64,000 nt of DNA. It comes from Myxacorys californica WJT36-NPBG1 (lineage in GTDB: Bacteria; Cyanobacteriota; Cyanobacteriia; Leptolyngbyales; Leptolyngbyaceae). The position numbers were made by a program, and so were the translations under genes. Positions 54,171 to 63,833 of this stretch are shown here, piece after piece; positions within the stretch are counted from its first letter, which is position 1; each line of letters begins with the position of its first letter. Where the stretch lies: assembly GCA_019359315.1 (NCBI GenBank), contig JAHHHO010000007.1, positions 62,001 through 126,000 of the forward strand, written 5' to 3'. Under the pieces are notes generated by a model. That model searched no databases. It saw only the letters and a program-made list of their open reading frames with translations, and was not told the DNA's origin.

Positions 54171-55931
54171 ATGTCAAATTGTTTTCGTAACATTCGTTGG
54201 GTTCACCCAATTCTTCTTGCTGTCGCAAGTCTAACCGTTGCGTCAGGCGTCGGTGCGGCTGAAGTATCTTCCTCATCCAAATCAATTGAGACGGCTCAAA
54301 CTGAGCCACTTGCACAATCAGTTTCAGATGAAACTCCATCGGTTGCAGATCTTAGTACCGACAAGTCCTCTCTCGATCAAGTCACATCAGTGTCTCAACT
54401 ATCGGATGTGCGACCGACCGATTGGGCATTTCAGGCACTGCAATCGCTCGTTGAGCGCTATGGCTGCATTGCAGGCTATCCTGACAGAACCTATCGCGGC
54501 AATCGCGCCACAACTCGCTACGAATTTGCAGCGGGGTTAAATGCCTGTCTCGATCGCGTCAACGAACTGATTGCTGCCTCTACTGCCGATCTGGTTAAAA
54601 AAGAAGATTTAGCTATCCTGCAAAGGCTGCAAGAAGAGTTTTCAGCAGAACTCGCAACCTTACGGGGTCGCGTCGATGCTGTCGAAGCTCGCACGACAAC
54701 TCTGGAGAAACAGCAGTTCTCAACCACTACTAAACTGACCGGAGAAGTGGTGATTGGAGTTGCAGGCGTTGCCACGGGTGGAGATTTCATTCGGAATGCC
54801 ATTCTAGATGCCAATGGTGACGAAGTTATAGATAATGGTTTTCCGAATGGCGTGGCGACGGGCGAAGTGAACGAGCGGGTCTCGAAGAATACGATTCTTG
54901 GTGATCGCGTTCGTCTAAATTTCGACACTAGCTTTACGGGTCGGGATTTGTTGAGGACTCGGCTACAAGCTCAGAACCTGGCAACCCTCCCTGCGAGTCT
55001 CAATGGCGAGTTGCTGACTCGCGAAGGCAACTTCCGATTTGCGTCTGAAGATGAAAATAATCAGGTCGGGGTAGATGCCCTACTCTATCAGTTTCCGTTG
55101 GGCGAAAAGACCACAGTGACGATTGAAGCGAACGCAGGCGCGATCGACGATTTCACTGATACTCTGAATCCTTACTTAGATGGCGATGGCGGCACGGGTG
55201 CGCTGACTCACTTCGGGACGCGCAACTCGATCTACTATTTGCTGACCGGTAAGGGACTGGGCCTTCGTCACCAGTTTAGTGATGCTCTAGAACTGAGTTT
55301 AGGCTATCTGGCCAATGATGAGACGGCTTCAAATCCAGCGGCCAGCAATGGTTTGTTTAACGGGCCTTACGGCGCGATCGCACAGTTGACTTTCAAACCA
55401 AATGAGCGCATTGGCTTGGGCTTGACCTACATTCACGCCTATAACAATGACTTCTCAGCGAACGGCGGCGTCGGCAGCAATAACGCGAACTTCCGCAACT
55501 TCAACGAACCTACGTCTGCCAATGCGTATGGTGCAAACGTAACCTTCCAGGTGAGTCCAAAACTGGTGCTAAACGGTGCGGTAGGTTATACCAACGCTCA
55601 ATCTCTCGGAAACGGCACGAAGGGCAACCTAGATATTTGGAACTGGTCAGTCGGCTTAGCGGTTCCAGACTTGGGCAAAAAAGGCAGCGTCGCAGGCATT
55701 ATTGTCGGCATGGAGCCGAAAGTGACGGGTGGTAGCGGTAATTTCAGAACCTTCTTCGGTCGAGATGTGGTCGATCGCAGTACGTCGCTGCACGTTGAAG
55801 GCTTCTATCAGTACCAACTGAATGACAACATTTCTATCACGCCTGGGCTGGTGTGGCTGACGGCTCCAGGACATGACGATCGTAATGATGACATCGTGAT
55901 TGGCACGATCCGCACGACATTTACGTTCTAA
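54171..55931 (+). CDS. Iron uptake porin (SLH-OprB type outer membrane porin)
   Basis: This 586-residue protein has an N-terminal signal region (HPILLAVASLTVASGVGAAE, cleavage near residue 29), an SLH domain (about 72-130: LSDVRPTDWAFQALQSLVERYGC, RATTRYEFAAGLNACL) that binds peptidoglycan-linked polymer, a coiled coil (about 140-185), and an OprB-type beta barrel to the end (TIRTTFTF, terminal phenylalanine). Related cyanobacterial porins pass inorganic solutes including ferric iron. The Fur-box-like site upstream supports iron control. A strong terminator follows. Confidence 0.92.
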   Translation: MSNCFRNIRWVHPILLAVASLTVASGVGAAEVSSSSKSIETAQTEPLAQSVSDETPSVADLSTDKSSLDQVTSVSQLSDVRPTDWAFQALQSLVERYGCIAGYPDRTYRGNRATTRYEFAAGLNACLDRVNELIAASTADLVKKEDLAILQRLQEEFSAELATLRGRVDAVEARTTTLEKQQFSTTTKLTGEVVIGVAGVATGGDFIRNAILDANGDEVIDNGFPNGVATGEVNERVSKNTILGDRVRLNFDTSFTGRDLLRTRLQAQNLATLPASLNGELLTREGNFRFASEDENNQVGVDALLYQFPLGEKTTVTIEANAGAIDDFTDTLNPYLDGDGGTGALTHFGTRNSIYYLLTGKGLGLRHQFSDALELSLGYLANDETASNPAASNGLFNGPYGAIAQLTFKPNERIGLGLTYIHAYNNDFSANGGVGSNNANFRNFNEPTSANAYGANVTFQVSPKLVLNGAVGYTNAQSLGNGTKGNLDIWNWSVGLAVPDLGKKGSVAGIIVGMEPKVTGGSGNFRTFFGRDVVDRSTSLHVEGFYQYQLNDNISITPGLVWLTAPGHDDRNDDIVIGTIRTTFTF

Positions 55932-55983
55932 TTCTGTCGCTGTGCTTAATGACGAATCGCACGTTTACCAGTGACGTTGGTAG

Positions 55984-56016
55984 TCCGCAATTCCTCGGAG
56001 CAATTGCGGATTTTTT
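55984..56016 (+). terminator. Intrinsic terminator after the porin gene
   Basis: TCCGCAATT and AATTGCGGA form a 9-bp stem followed by six T residues, about 52 bases past the porin stop. Its T tract reaches the stop codon of the convergent gene at 56015. Confidence 0.88.
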
Positions 56017-56491
56017 AATCGAGAATTTCTAAATGCAGAACATAGCTGCCAAGCTGAAGCGTTTCTGACCAAAGCTCATAATCTAGCTGCAACAGCTTTG
56101 GAAAGGGAGACTGCTCTAGCCAGAGGCTGCGAGTAAAATTGCGGAGTTGCAGCGACTGGTTTGGTTTCGCGGAGTCGTCCTGCAACCAGTATCGACTAAA
56201 GCCGTAGACGCCGCGCTGCCACAAGTGACGGTAGCTTAATTTGCCGTCCCCTTGCATCGTCATAGCAATGCGATAAGGCGAAATGTCGATCCAGATCAGC
56301 CGGGGTGTCGTTGCTATTGAGCCAGTTTTCCCGCGTGGTGTGGCTCCTTTGATGCATGGCTCGGTCAAGACCAAGTGAAACTGTTCGGCGCTCTTTTGAT
56401 AAATCGTTCCCGTTGTTTCCACTTCTGACCAGATCGGTAGATCTCTGGAGACAACGTAGAGGCGAACAGGTTTGCGGTGCTGAGTCAGCAT
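56015..56491 (-). CDS. Hypothetical conserved-looking protein
   Basis: This 158-residue soluble protein is rich in W, Y, L and R (RLYVVSRDLPIWSEVETTG, PRLIWIDISPYRIAMTMQGD, LDYELWSETLQLGSYVLHL). No signal, membrane helix or known motif is seen. Strand patterns suggest a beta-rich fold. It is divergent from aroA, 46 bases away. I recognise no family; cyanobacterial origin is likely from codon use. Confidence 0.65.
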   Translation of the reverse strand: MLTQHRKPVRLYVVSRDLPIWSEVETTGTIYQKSAEQFHLVLTEPCIKGATPRGKTGSIATTPRLIWIDISPYRIAMTMQGDGKLSYRHLWQRGVYGFSRYWLQDDSAKPNQSLQLRNFTRSLWLEQSPFPKLLQLDYELWSETLQLGSYVLHLEILD

Positions 56492-56537
56492 GAGGGGTGG
56501 TAGGATTACTTACGTTTAGTCAGTCTATCTGATCCCC

Positions 56538-57893
56538 ATGGCAAATTCGACCACGATCGCGCTCAACGTTCAAAGTTCTCAACATGAACTCACCATCGAT
56601 CGTTCTACGGAAGGGTCGCCCTTGCGGGGCCGAATTGGGATTCCGGGCGACAAGTCGATTTCCCATCGAGCGCTGATGCTGGGTGCGTTGGCAGAAGGAG
56701 AAACCATCATTCATGGCTTGCTGCTAGGCGAAGACCCCCGGAGTACGGCGAGTTGTTTTCGAGCGATGGGCGCAACGATTTCTGACCTGAATATGGCAGA
56801 AGTTCGGGTGCGCGGCATTGGATTGGGTCAGTTAGTTGAGCCAATGGATGTGCTAAATGCGGGGAACTCTGGAACAACGTTGCGCTTGATGCTAGGAATT
56901 TTGGCATCTCATCCGGATCGCTTCTTTACGGTGACAGGGGATGATTCGCTGAGATCGCGCCCCATGTCCCGTGTGGTCAAACCGCTTCAACAAATGGGTG
57001 CAGAAATTTGGGGGCGTCAGCAAAACTCGTTGGCTCCCTTGGCTATCCAAGGACGTGCCCTAAAGTCGATTCACTACCAGTCCCCGATCGCTTCTGCTCA
57101 AGTCAAATCTTGCATTCTGTTAGCAGGGCTGATGGTAGACGGACAAACCACGGTGGCAGAACCCGCCCTTTCTCGCGATCATAGTGAGCGGATGCTGCGG
57201 GCGTTTGGCGCACAGGTCAGTGTCGATCCGGAGGCCAAGAGCGTTACGGTGACAGGACGGGCAACCCTACACGGTCAGACCGTCATCGTTCCTGGAGATA
57301 TTAGTTCTGCGGCGTTTTGGCTGGTGGCAGGCGCGATCGTACCTGGCTCTGATTTAACCATCGAAAATGTCGGTGTGAATCCCACTCGTACCGGAGTTTT
57401 AGAAGCGCTTGAAGCGATGGGAGCCGACATCACATTAGAAAATCAGCGCGATGTCGCAGGTGAACCGGTCGCCGATCTGCGAGTGCGTCACAGCCAGCTT
57501 AAAGCCTGTCGAATTGCAGGCGATCTGATTCCTCGGCTAATTGACGAAATTCCAATATTGGCGGTGGCGGCGGCGTTTGCAGAAGGAACAACGGTGATTC
57601 AAGATGCAGAAGAACTGCGGGTCAAAGAAAGCGATCGCATCACGGTTATGGCCACTCAACTGGAGCGGATGGGCGCACAAATAACAGAACGTTCCGACGG
57701 ACTGGAAATCACAGGCGGATTTCCTTTAACCGGAACCGATGTTGATAGTTTTACCGATCATCGGATTGCAATGAGTTTAGCGATCGCGGCACTGAATGCA
57801 ACAGGCAAAACGACGATTCACCGTGCCGAAGCTGCTGCGATTTCTTATCCTAATTTCACAGCAACCTTACAGCAGTTAATGACTAGCGGCTGA
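56538..57893 (+). CDS. aroA: 3-phosphoshikimate 1-carboxyvinyltransferase (EPSP synthase)
   Basis: This 451-residue enzyme joins shikimate-3-phosphate and PEP in the shikimate pathway to aromatic amino acids and quinones. The binding block [18 protein letters not shown] (K39, S40, R44), [15 protein letters not shown], and the catalytic region [20 protein letters not shown] and KESDRI are all present. The first 25 residues are a variable polar extension. The spacing of the LNAGNSGTT motif suits the class II type, but herbicide sensitivity cannot be judged safely. Confidence 0.97.
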   Translation: MANSTTIALNVQSSQHELTIDRSTEGSPLRGRIGIPGDKSISHRALMLGALAEGETIIHGLLLGEDPRSTASCFRAMGATISDLNMAEVRVRGIGLGQLVEPMDVLNAGNSGTTLRLMLGILASHPDRFFTVTGDDSLRSRPMSRVVKPLQQMGAEIWGRQQNSLAPLAIQGRALKSIHYQSPIASAQVKSCILLAGLMVDGQTTVAEPALSRDHSERMLRAFGAQVSVDPEAKSVTVTGRATLHGQTVIVPGDISSAAFWLVAGAIVPGSDLTIENVGVNPTRTGVLEALEAMGADITLENQRDVAGEPVADLRVRHSQLKACRIAGDLIPRLIDEIPILAVAAAFAEGTTVIQDAEELRVKESDRITVMATQLERMGAQITERSDGLEITGGFPLTGTDVDSFTDHRIAMSLAIAALNATGKTTIHRAEAAAISYPNFTATLQQLMTSG

Positions 57894-57942
57894 TTTCGTT
57901 AAGCAATACATCGCCTAACTTACTTACCCTAAGCCGAAGCCT

Positions 57943-57978
57943 CTCGGCAACGAAATGCTGGCTCATCTCGTTGCCGAG
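57943..57978. terminator. Hairpin between convergent aroA and hemA
   Basis: CTCGGCAACGA and TCGTTGCCGAG form a perfect 11-bp stem with a 14-base loop, 50 bases past the aroA stop. No T tract; it probably insulates the convergent genes. Confidence 0.55.
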
Positions 57979-58000
57979 CCAAAGTCTCAGAATGACTTTG

Positions 58001-58033
58001 AAGCGCGGGTGAGACAATCTCACACCCGCGCTT
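58001..58033. repeat. Inverted repeat overlapping the end of hemA
   Basis: AAGCGCGGGTG and CACCCGCGCTT form an 11-bp GC-rich stem that includes the last hemA codons and stop. There is no T tract on either side; it may protect the 3' end of the message. Confidence 0.6.
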
Positions 58034-59303
58034 GCTCAGATGCCAAATTAAACAATACCTCTAGCGTTTCCATCGCCCGACGACGCGCTTCGATATCTTG
58101 CTGTGCCCGCAGCTGCACCATCGGATCGTGAAGAATTTTATTCACAATCCCTTTGGTCAACGCTTCAATCACTTCGCGATGGCGATCGCCAAACTCATTG
58201 CCTAACCGAGAAAGGGCTTTTTCCAGTTCCTGAGCCCGAATCGTTTCAATCTTGTCCCGCAGGCTGCTAATCGTTGACACCGTTTCGAGCGATCGCAACC
58301 AGCCCTCAAAGGCGTCTACTTCTTCCTCTAGCAATGCTTCCGCTTCCATCGCCATCTGCCGACGGCTTTCCTGATTTTGCGCCACCACCGCTTTGAGATC
58401 ATCCACGTTAAACGCCTTGACGTGAGCCATCTCGTTGACATCGGCATCGACGTTGCGAGGAACTGCAATGTCAAACAACATCAAGGGTTGGTGCGGCTCT
58501 AAATAGGTTTCTAGCTTGGCGCGATCGAGAATCGGCTCGGTCGCAGAGGTGCTAGTAAAGACGATATCGGAATCTGCGATCGCCGCCATCATCTCCGACA
58601 ACGGACGCAGTTTGAGCCGCGCATCAGGAAACTGATTAGCGAGTTCTTGCGCCCGTTCCATCGAGCGATTCAGAACCGTAATGTTGGTCGCCCCTTTAGA
58701 AACGAGGTGCTGCACGAGCAGGCGAGACATTTTGCCTGCCCCTAAGATCGTGATGCGATGAGCGGCAAGATTGGCTTTCATCTGCGCCAGTTCCACCGCC
58801 GCAGAACTAATTGAGACTGCCCCAGTTCCAATACTCGTTTCGGTGCGAACCCGCTTTCCCGCAGAAATTCCTTGCTTAAAAAGTTGATTTAGAACGCGCC
58901 CAACGCCGCTATGCTGTTGCCCCATCTTGTGACAGTGCTTTACCTGCGCCAAAATCTGCCCTTCTCCCAGCACTAGGCTATCTAGCCCCGATGCGACTCG
59001 CATCAGATGCGTCACAGCATCTTGGTGCAGCAACGTAAACAAATACGGACGCAGCATCGACGTCGGCAACTTGCTGTGCTCTGACAAAAACTGAATCACT
59101 TCTCGAATTCCAGGCTCTGTCTCAGACGTCACTAAATAAATTTCTAATCGGTTACACGTACTGAGAACTGCCACTTCTTGAACATTGGGACAGTTACACA
59201 GGTGGGCGATCGCTTGATCATAAACAGGTTCTGGAATACTCAGCTTTTCTCGAACTTCGACCGGAGCGGTTTTGTGGCTTAAGCCAACGACAGCAATGTT
59301 CAT
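58020..59303 (-). CDS. hemA: Glutamyl-tRNA reductase
   Basis: This 427-residue enzyme reduces Glu-tRNA to glutamate-1-semialdehyde, the first committed step of heme, chlorophyll and bilin synthesis. It has the N-terminal [20 protein letters not shown] block, the catalytic cysteine C50 in [10 protein letters not shown], an NADPH-binding Rossmann motif [12 protein letters not shown], and a C-terminal dimerisation helix. The length is normal. It follows glpX on the same strand with a 250-base gap, a common cyanobacterial order. Confidence 0.97.
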   Translation of the reverse strand: MNIAVVGLSHKTAPVEVREKLSIPEPVYDQAIAHLCNCPNVQEVAVLSTCNRLEIYLVTSETEPGIREVIQFLSEHSKLPTSMLRPYLFTLLHQDAVTHLMRVASGLDSLVLGEGQILAQVKHCHKMGQQHSGVGRVLNQLFKQGISAGKRVRTETSIGTGAVSISSAAVELAQMKANLAAHRITILGAGKMSRLLVQHLVSKGATNITVLNRSMERAQELANQFPDARLKLRPLSEMMAAIADSDIVFTSTSATEPILDRAKLETYLEPHQPLMLFDIAVPRNVDADVNEMAHVKAFNVDDLKAVVAQNQESRRQMAMEAEALLEEEVDAFEGWLRSLETVSTISSLRDKIETIRAQELEKALSRLGNEFGDRHREVIEALTKGIVNKILHDPMVQLRAQQDIEARRRAMETLEVLFNLASEQARV

Positions 59304-59322
59304 ATTAAAAGGGCGCTCTAAA

Positions 59323-59552
59323 GTAAGGATGAGGGAGGGGGTTGCCCCGCGATTAGCGCACGCAACTCCGTAGGAACCACAAGGAGGGATGAGTGAGGGA
59401 TGAAAGGGGCGTTAACAAGATATTTCAGATCACTGTAATTTGAATTCTTGATTTGTCCCTCTTTGCATTAGTGTTACCGCAGGTTTACGTTAGCGTTGCC
59501 GCAGGCGTCCCTCCTCGCGAAGCGGGTCGAAGACCTCCCTCATCCCTTCTTT
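59323..59552. repeat. Possible small element with inverted GGATGAGGGAGG ends
   Basis: AGTAAGGATGAGGGAGG at 59323-59339 faces CCTCCCTCATCCCTTCTTTACT at about 59535-59556, as imperfect inverted ends about 230 bases apart between glpX and hemA. The interior repeats related motifs (GGAGGGATGAGTGAGGGATG) and CGTTGCCGCAGGCGTCCCTC. It may be a MITE-like or REP-like element; there is no transposase. Confidence 0.4.
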
Positions 59553-59553
59553 A

Positions 59554-60591
59554 CTAACGAAGCTGAACAACCTTGGGCTGCCCGTGCATGTGAATGGTGT
59601 CTACAAATCGAGCCGTCTGAGACTGGCTGGAAATAACGAGAGTTTGAGTTCTCGCGCCACCTTTGAAGAAGCGGACGCCGTTCATGATGTTGCCGGGAGT
59701 GATGCCCGTTCCAGCAAACAAGACGTTTTCACCGGATGCCAGTTCTTCAGCGGTGTAGATTTTATCTGGGTCTGTGATGCCCATTTCATTTAGACGAGCG
59801 ATGTTGGCTTCTTTGCTTTCGCCAATCAAGCCAGTCTGTACGATCGCTGGATCGTAGATCAGTTGCCCTTGGAAGTGTGCTCCCAAGCATCGCAACGCCG
59901 CTGCCGAAATGACGCCTTCAGGAGCCGCTCCAATGCCCATCAGTGCGTGGATGTTGGTTCCCGCAAAGCCGCAGTTGATCGCAGCCCCCACATCACCATC
60001 GCTGATCAGTTGAACCCGTGCGCCTGCCTCGCGGATCTCCTTGATCAGATCATTGTGGCGATCGCGCTTCATCACCACGACAACAAGTTCGTCGATTCCC
60101 CGATCCAAGCACTCAGCCAGAATCTTCAGATTCTCAGTGGCGGATTTGCTGATGTCTACTTTTCCTTTAGCAGCCGGAGGAGCCGCGAGTTTCTTCATGT
60201 AGAAATCGGGAGCCGCAAACAAGCCGCCCTTTTCTGAAATGGCTAACACTGCCATCGAGCCGGGTTGACCATAGGCGCAAAGGTTAGTGCCTTCGCAGGG
60301 GTCAACGGCAATGTCAATTTCCACCAGTTCATCCGGGTTACAGAATTCCTTGGCATTGGGCTGCGAGCAAATGCCAACTTCCTCACCGATGTAGAGCATG
60401 GGAGCGTCGTCCCGCTCTCCTTCTCCAATCACAATCCGACCGCGCATGTAAATTTTGTTCATGCGCTCACGCATGGCTTCCACTGCTACCCGGTCAGCCT
60501 CGTTCTTATCGCCTTTGCCCATCAGATGAGCTGACGCGATCGCTGCCTGCTCTACGACTTCGATAATTTCTAAACCAAGCGTGTTTTCCAC
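59554..60591 (-). CDS. glpX: Bifunctional fructose-1,6-/sedoheptulose-1,7-bisphosphatase (class II)
   Basis: This 345-residue enzyme is the cyanobacterial GlpX-type FBPase/SBPase, which removes the C1 phosphate of FBP and SBP in the Calvin cycle and gluconeogenesis. Family blocks include [54 protein letters not shown] and [14 protein letters not shown]. The metal-binding acidic residues (E in GEGERD, D in DPCEGT) are intact. In cyanobacteria the enzyme is AMP- and redox-regulated. Two 15-bp direct repeats lie about 110-145 bases upstream. Confidence 0.96.
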   Translation of the reverse strand: MENTLGLEIIEVVEQAAIASAHLMGKGDKNEADRVAVEAMRERMNKIYMRGRIVIGEGERDDAPMLYIGEEVGICSQPNAKEFCNPDELVEIDIAVDPCEGTNLCAYGQPGSMAVLAISEKGGLFAAPDFYMKKLAAPPAAKGKVDISKSATENLKILAECLDRGIDELVVVVMKRDRHNDLIKEIREAGARVQLISDGDVGAAINCGFAGTNIHALMGIGAAPEGVISAAALRCLGAHFQGQLIYDPAIVQTGLIGESKEANIARLNEMGITDPDKIYTAEELASGENVLFAGTGITPGNIMNGVRFFKGGARTQTLVISSQSQTARFVDTIHMHGQPKVVQLR

Positions 60592-61166
60592 GAACCAAGT
60601 CCTCCAACTGCTGATTTTGCGCTGTTTTGTCTCGCGCTCTCAGTTTACAAGTAAAGTGCAAGGGGTAATCCCATGTCAATTCTTGGGTGTACTCCTTAAT
60701 AGTTCGCGATATAGGATAGATAGTTCGCAATATAGCCGTGCCACATCGCTATGCAGGTTCCCCGAGCGTTGAAACTGAATTCTTTCCATCTATCTTGAGC
60801 CTATCGCGTTTTTGAAAGAGTTGCTGGGCGTAATCACTGTCGAGTTTCTTCATTTGAATTCGGTTGGGTGACCAGAGAAAAAACGCCGGGTGACAGTTTA
60901 GAGGCGTTTGAGAAATACTCGCTTGATCAGGAAATGGCGGCATTGCTGATCTCTTCACCCAGTCGTACTACACTTGTATTGCGGAATAATGTTGTTAAAC
61001 GGAGTAATGTTATTAACAAGAGTGCAGATTAGAAAATACGGGCGAGGTCTGCCTTGAGTTAGAAGATTGATCGATCCAACAGTTCTGAAGCACCGCGATC
61101 GCAGCTATCTGTACTAGACTGAAACTGTTACAGAACGTAAAGCAATCGCATCAAAGTAATAGCATC
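60592..61166. other. Divergent intergenic region between glpX and crtD, 575 bp
   Basis: The region holds the promoters of glpX and crtD and the paired repeats at 60700-60735. A minus-strand frame at 60757-60858 (MKKLDSDYAQQLFQKRDRL...) could encode a 33-residue peptide but has no ribosome-binding site. Otherwise I see nothing. Confidence 0.45.
60700..60735. promoter_or_regulatory. Paired 15-bp direct repeats upstream of glpX
   Basis: TAGTTCGCGATATAG (60700-60714) and TAGTTCGCAATATAG (60721-60735) differ at one base and start 21 bp apart, two helical turns. This is the geometry of a dimeric or tandem regulator site; the AT-rich repeats could also include the -10 region. The regulator is unknown. 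Confidence 0.5.
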
Positions 61167-62690
61167 ATGGCGAGTGAGGGTTCTGCGGGTCGTAAGTCTG
61201 CGGGTCGTAAGGTAGTCGTTGTTGGCGCAGGAATTGGTGGATTAACGGCAGGCGCACTGCTAGCGCACCGAGGGTACAACGTCATGATGCTCGATCAAGC
61301 GATCGTACCTGGAGGATGTGCCTCTACATTTAAGCGGAAGGGATTTACCTTTGATGTAGGAGCCACCCAAGTAGCAGGATTAGAACCGGGCGGCATTCAC
61401 CATCGAATTTTTTCAGAACTAAATATCGCGCTGCCGGACGCCACGTTTTGTGATCCTGCCTGTGCCGTGTACCTGCCAGGAGAAACTCAACCCATCAACG
61501 TTTGGCGCGACCCTGAACGGTGGAAAGCAGAACGACAGCGACAATTTCCGGGCAGCGAACCCTTTTGGCAATTGCTGGCCGACCTGTTTCACCGCAGTTG
61601 GGCCTTTCAGATGCGCGATCCGGTGCTGCCGCCACGCAATATCTGGGATTTGTGGCAACTTACGAAAGCGCTACGCCCTGCTACGCTACTGACTGTGCCT
61701 CATACCTTTTCAACGGTTGGTGATGCGTTGCAGGGTTATGGCTTAAACCACGATCGCCGCCTCAAAACCTTTCTCGATTTGCAGCTTAAGCTCTATTCCC
61801 AAGTTGACGCCAACGAAACAGCACTCCTCTACGCCGCTACCGCATTAGGCGTCTCTCAGCACCCGCACGGATTGTTTCATTTGCAGGGCAGTATGCAGGT
61901 GTTGAGCGATCGCTTGGTCGAGTCGTTGGAGCGCGATGGTGGAACGCTGCTTATGCGTCATACAGTGGAGCGGATTCACACGCAAGACAATCGGCCAACG
62001 GGCGTTACCGTTCGGAATCAGAAAACTGGTGAAACCTGGCTGGAACCTGCGGATCAGGTCATAGCGAATGTCACGGTTCAGGATTTGGTCAGGTTGTTAG
62101 GTGAGAATGCACCGCAGGGCTATGGGCGACGAGTCGAGAAGCTGCCGCCCGCTTCTGGAGCCTTTGTAATTTATCTCGGTGTTGAGCGATCGGCAATTCC
62201 TGAGAATTGCCCACCGCACCTACAATTTCTGTATGACTATGACGGGCCGATTGGCGAGAATAATTCTTTATTTGTGTCCGTGAGCCATCCGGGTGATGGC
62301 CGCTCACCAGACGGACAAGCGACTATTATTGCGTCTTCATTCACCGATGTAAAAGCTTGGCAGCAAGGCGATTATGACGTGATGAAACAGCAATATGCTG
62401 AAGAAGCGATCGCACGATTAGGACAATTTTTTAAGCTCAATCAAGACACGGTGATCTATCAAGAAGCGGCGACGCCACAGACGTTTCAACGCTACACGGC
62501 TCGCGATCGAGGAATTGTTGGAGGGATTGGGCAACGAATTTCAACATTTGGCCCGTTTGGATTTGCGAACCGCACTCCTGTTGACCACCTCTGGCTTGTT
62601 GGCGACTCAACCCATCCGGGAGAGGGAACAGCGGGAGTCAGCTATTCGGCGTTAACGGTAGTACGTCAGATTGAGGCAGGCACGAAGTGA
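61167..62690 (+). CDS. crtD: Carotenoid 3',4'-desaturase CrtD-type oxidoreductase
   Basis: This 507-residue FAD enzyme has the dinucleotide-binding motif VVVGAGIGGLTAGALLAHRG (about 17-36) and the carotenoid-desaturase blocks PGGCASTFKRKGFTFDVGA and GDSTHPGEGTAGVSYSAL near the C-terminus. The sequence FDVGATQVAGLEPGGIHHRIF is close to cyanobacterial CrtD, which acts in myxoxanthophyll synthesis, and less like the isomerase CrtH. The protein is membrane-associated. No other carotenoid gene is adjacent. A short repeat (GGTCGTAAG twice) occurs in the N-terminal polar leader. Confidence 0.85.
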   Translation: MASEGSAGRKSAGRKVVVVGAGIGGLTAGALLAHRGYNVMMLDQAIVPGGCASTFKRKGFTFDVGATQVAGLEPGGIHHRIFSELNIALPDATFCDPACAVYLPGETQPINVWRDPERWKAERQRQFPGSEPFWQLLADLFHRSWAFQMRDPVLPPRNIWDLWQLTKALRPATLLTVPHTFSTVGDALQGYGLNHDRRLKTFLDLQLKLYSQVDANETALLYAATALGVSQHPHGLFHLQGSMQVLSDRLVESLERDGGTLLMRHTVERIHTQDNRPTGVTVRNQKTGETWLEPADQVIANVTVQDLVRLLGENAPQGYGRRVEKLPPASGAFVIYLGVERSAIPENCPPHLQFLYDYDGPIGENNSLFVSVSHPGDGRSPDGQATIIASSFTDVKAWQQGDYDVMKQQYAEEAIARLGQFFKLNQDTVIYQEAATPQTFQRYTARDRGIVGGIGQRISTFGPFGFANRTPVDHLWLVGDSTHPGEGTAGVSYSALTVVRQIEAGTK

Positions 62691-63833
62691 AGAAAATGCC
62701 TTAGCATTTATTTCATCGCTTCAGTCAACGTAATTTTTAGCAAACGGGTCTGTACGCAAAAGTACAAAAAAAAACAGCCTTTCACAAGGCTGCCGAAAAC
62801 GCTCCGAAGCAAGTCTTCTAATATAAAAGCAAACTTCTAAAGGAATAGATATCACTCATTCCAGTGAGATTTACGCTCAAAAGGTACTAAGGATACAATC
62901 CATCTCAATACTAGCTACTTCGCGCAGCTTGCTAAAGTAAAGTGACTGGCAAAATTGGCAGGCTGCATCTCGGCAAATACATTAATTTGCAACTTTTCTG
63001 ACTTTGCTGGAAGAGGACTTACTGACACTTACAAAGTGCTGTAAGTATTGACAGTCTTAACTTTAGGTGTATCATATTTTGCCGGAGAAGGACGTTGTAA
63101 GTGAGGATCGCATAGTTCACTTGAGTTACTTAAGTATGTTGCAATCATGAGAAGCAGTCGCAACAAGAGAAGTATAGTGTTCTGAAATTCCAAGCAATTT
63201 GCCCAAGCAATTTGATGAAGCTTTGACTGATTTGGCACGGCAGAGCTGGAAGTTTTGCTATAAAATTTTCTCTGCTTGAAGCTCTTTCCTTGCTTTTTCT
63301 TTGTAATGAGTGCGAGAAATTAGAATAATATTCTTTTGTAAGATATGGAGAACCAAGATGAGAAACTTGTTTTTTATTAAAAGGCAGAAGAATTTTAGTG
63401 TTTAATTTCTAAACGCTCGTTTCGCACTCATCACCTCTTTAACAACTGCCGCGAGTTCAGAACTAAGGCAAATATGACCCTTGCTAGATGCGATCGCTTC
63501 AACAATTTGCCAGCTTAGTTATGGGCTGAGTTAAGAGATTTCTTCAATACTTGCCGAATGATTCTCTTGAGACTTCGTTCTACAGCAGTTGCAGTTGAAA
63601 TGTTGTAGTTAAAGACTGATGTCGAATATGAGCTTAGATAAAATATTTTTCTTAAATTGCTTAATTTTATTAGCTATTAAAATTTCGAGAAGCAGAGCAA
63701 TCTATAAATTGGTAGATTTTCAGCCAATATGTTAGAGAACCTGTCATATTGGGTCTGGCTTTATCAGAACTATTTTGTTGCAACTTAAGTTAGGTGGTTT
63801 AAGTTTGTTGTTTAGCGTTGAGGAGTATTGCGA
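62691..63833. other. Gene-poor, AT-rich region of 1.1 kb
   Basis: No convincing gene is seen. A minus-strand frame at 63029-63238 begins with GTG and has no ribosome-binding site, so it is rejected. An inverted repeat ACTTACA-N6-TGTAAGT lies near 63025-63045. The most notable element is the minus-strand terminator at 62766-62792, which implies an unannotated transcript entering from the right. Confidence 0.5.
62766..62792 (-). terminator. Orphan minus-strand intrinsic terminator
   Basis: CAGCCTT and AAGGCTG form a 7-bp stem with loop TCAC; on the minus strand nine T residues follow. It faces crtD from the right. No minus-strand protein gene precedes it for over 1 kb, so it may end a small RNA. 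Confidence 0.75.

Noticed and set aside
60757-60958. Minus-strand frame ending KLDSDYAQQLFQKRDRL...
   Set aside because: The last third looks protein-like, but there is no ribosome-binding site at any start and it is only about 33 residues from the best ATG; left as a remark in the intergenic entry.
63029-63238. Minus-strand 69-codon frame in the 1.1-kb gap
   Set aside because: GTG start with no ribosome-binding site, no recognisable domain and low-complexity L-rich stretch; not supported as a protein, although something may be transcribed there.
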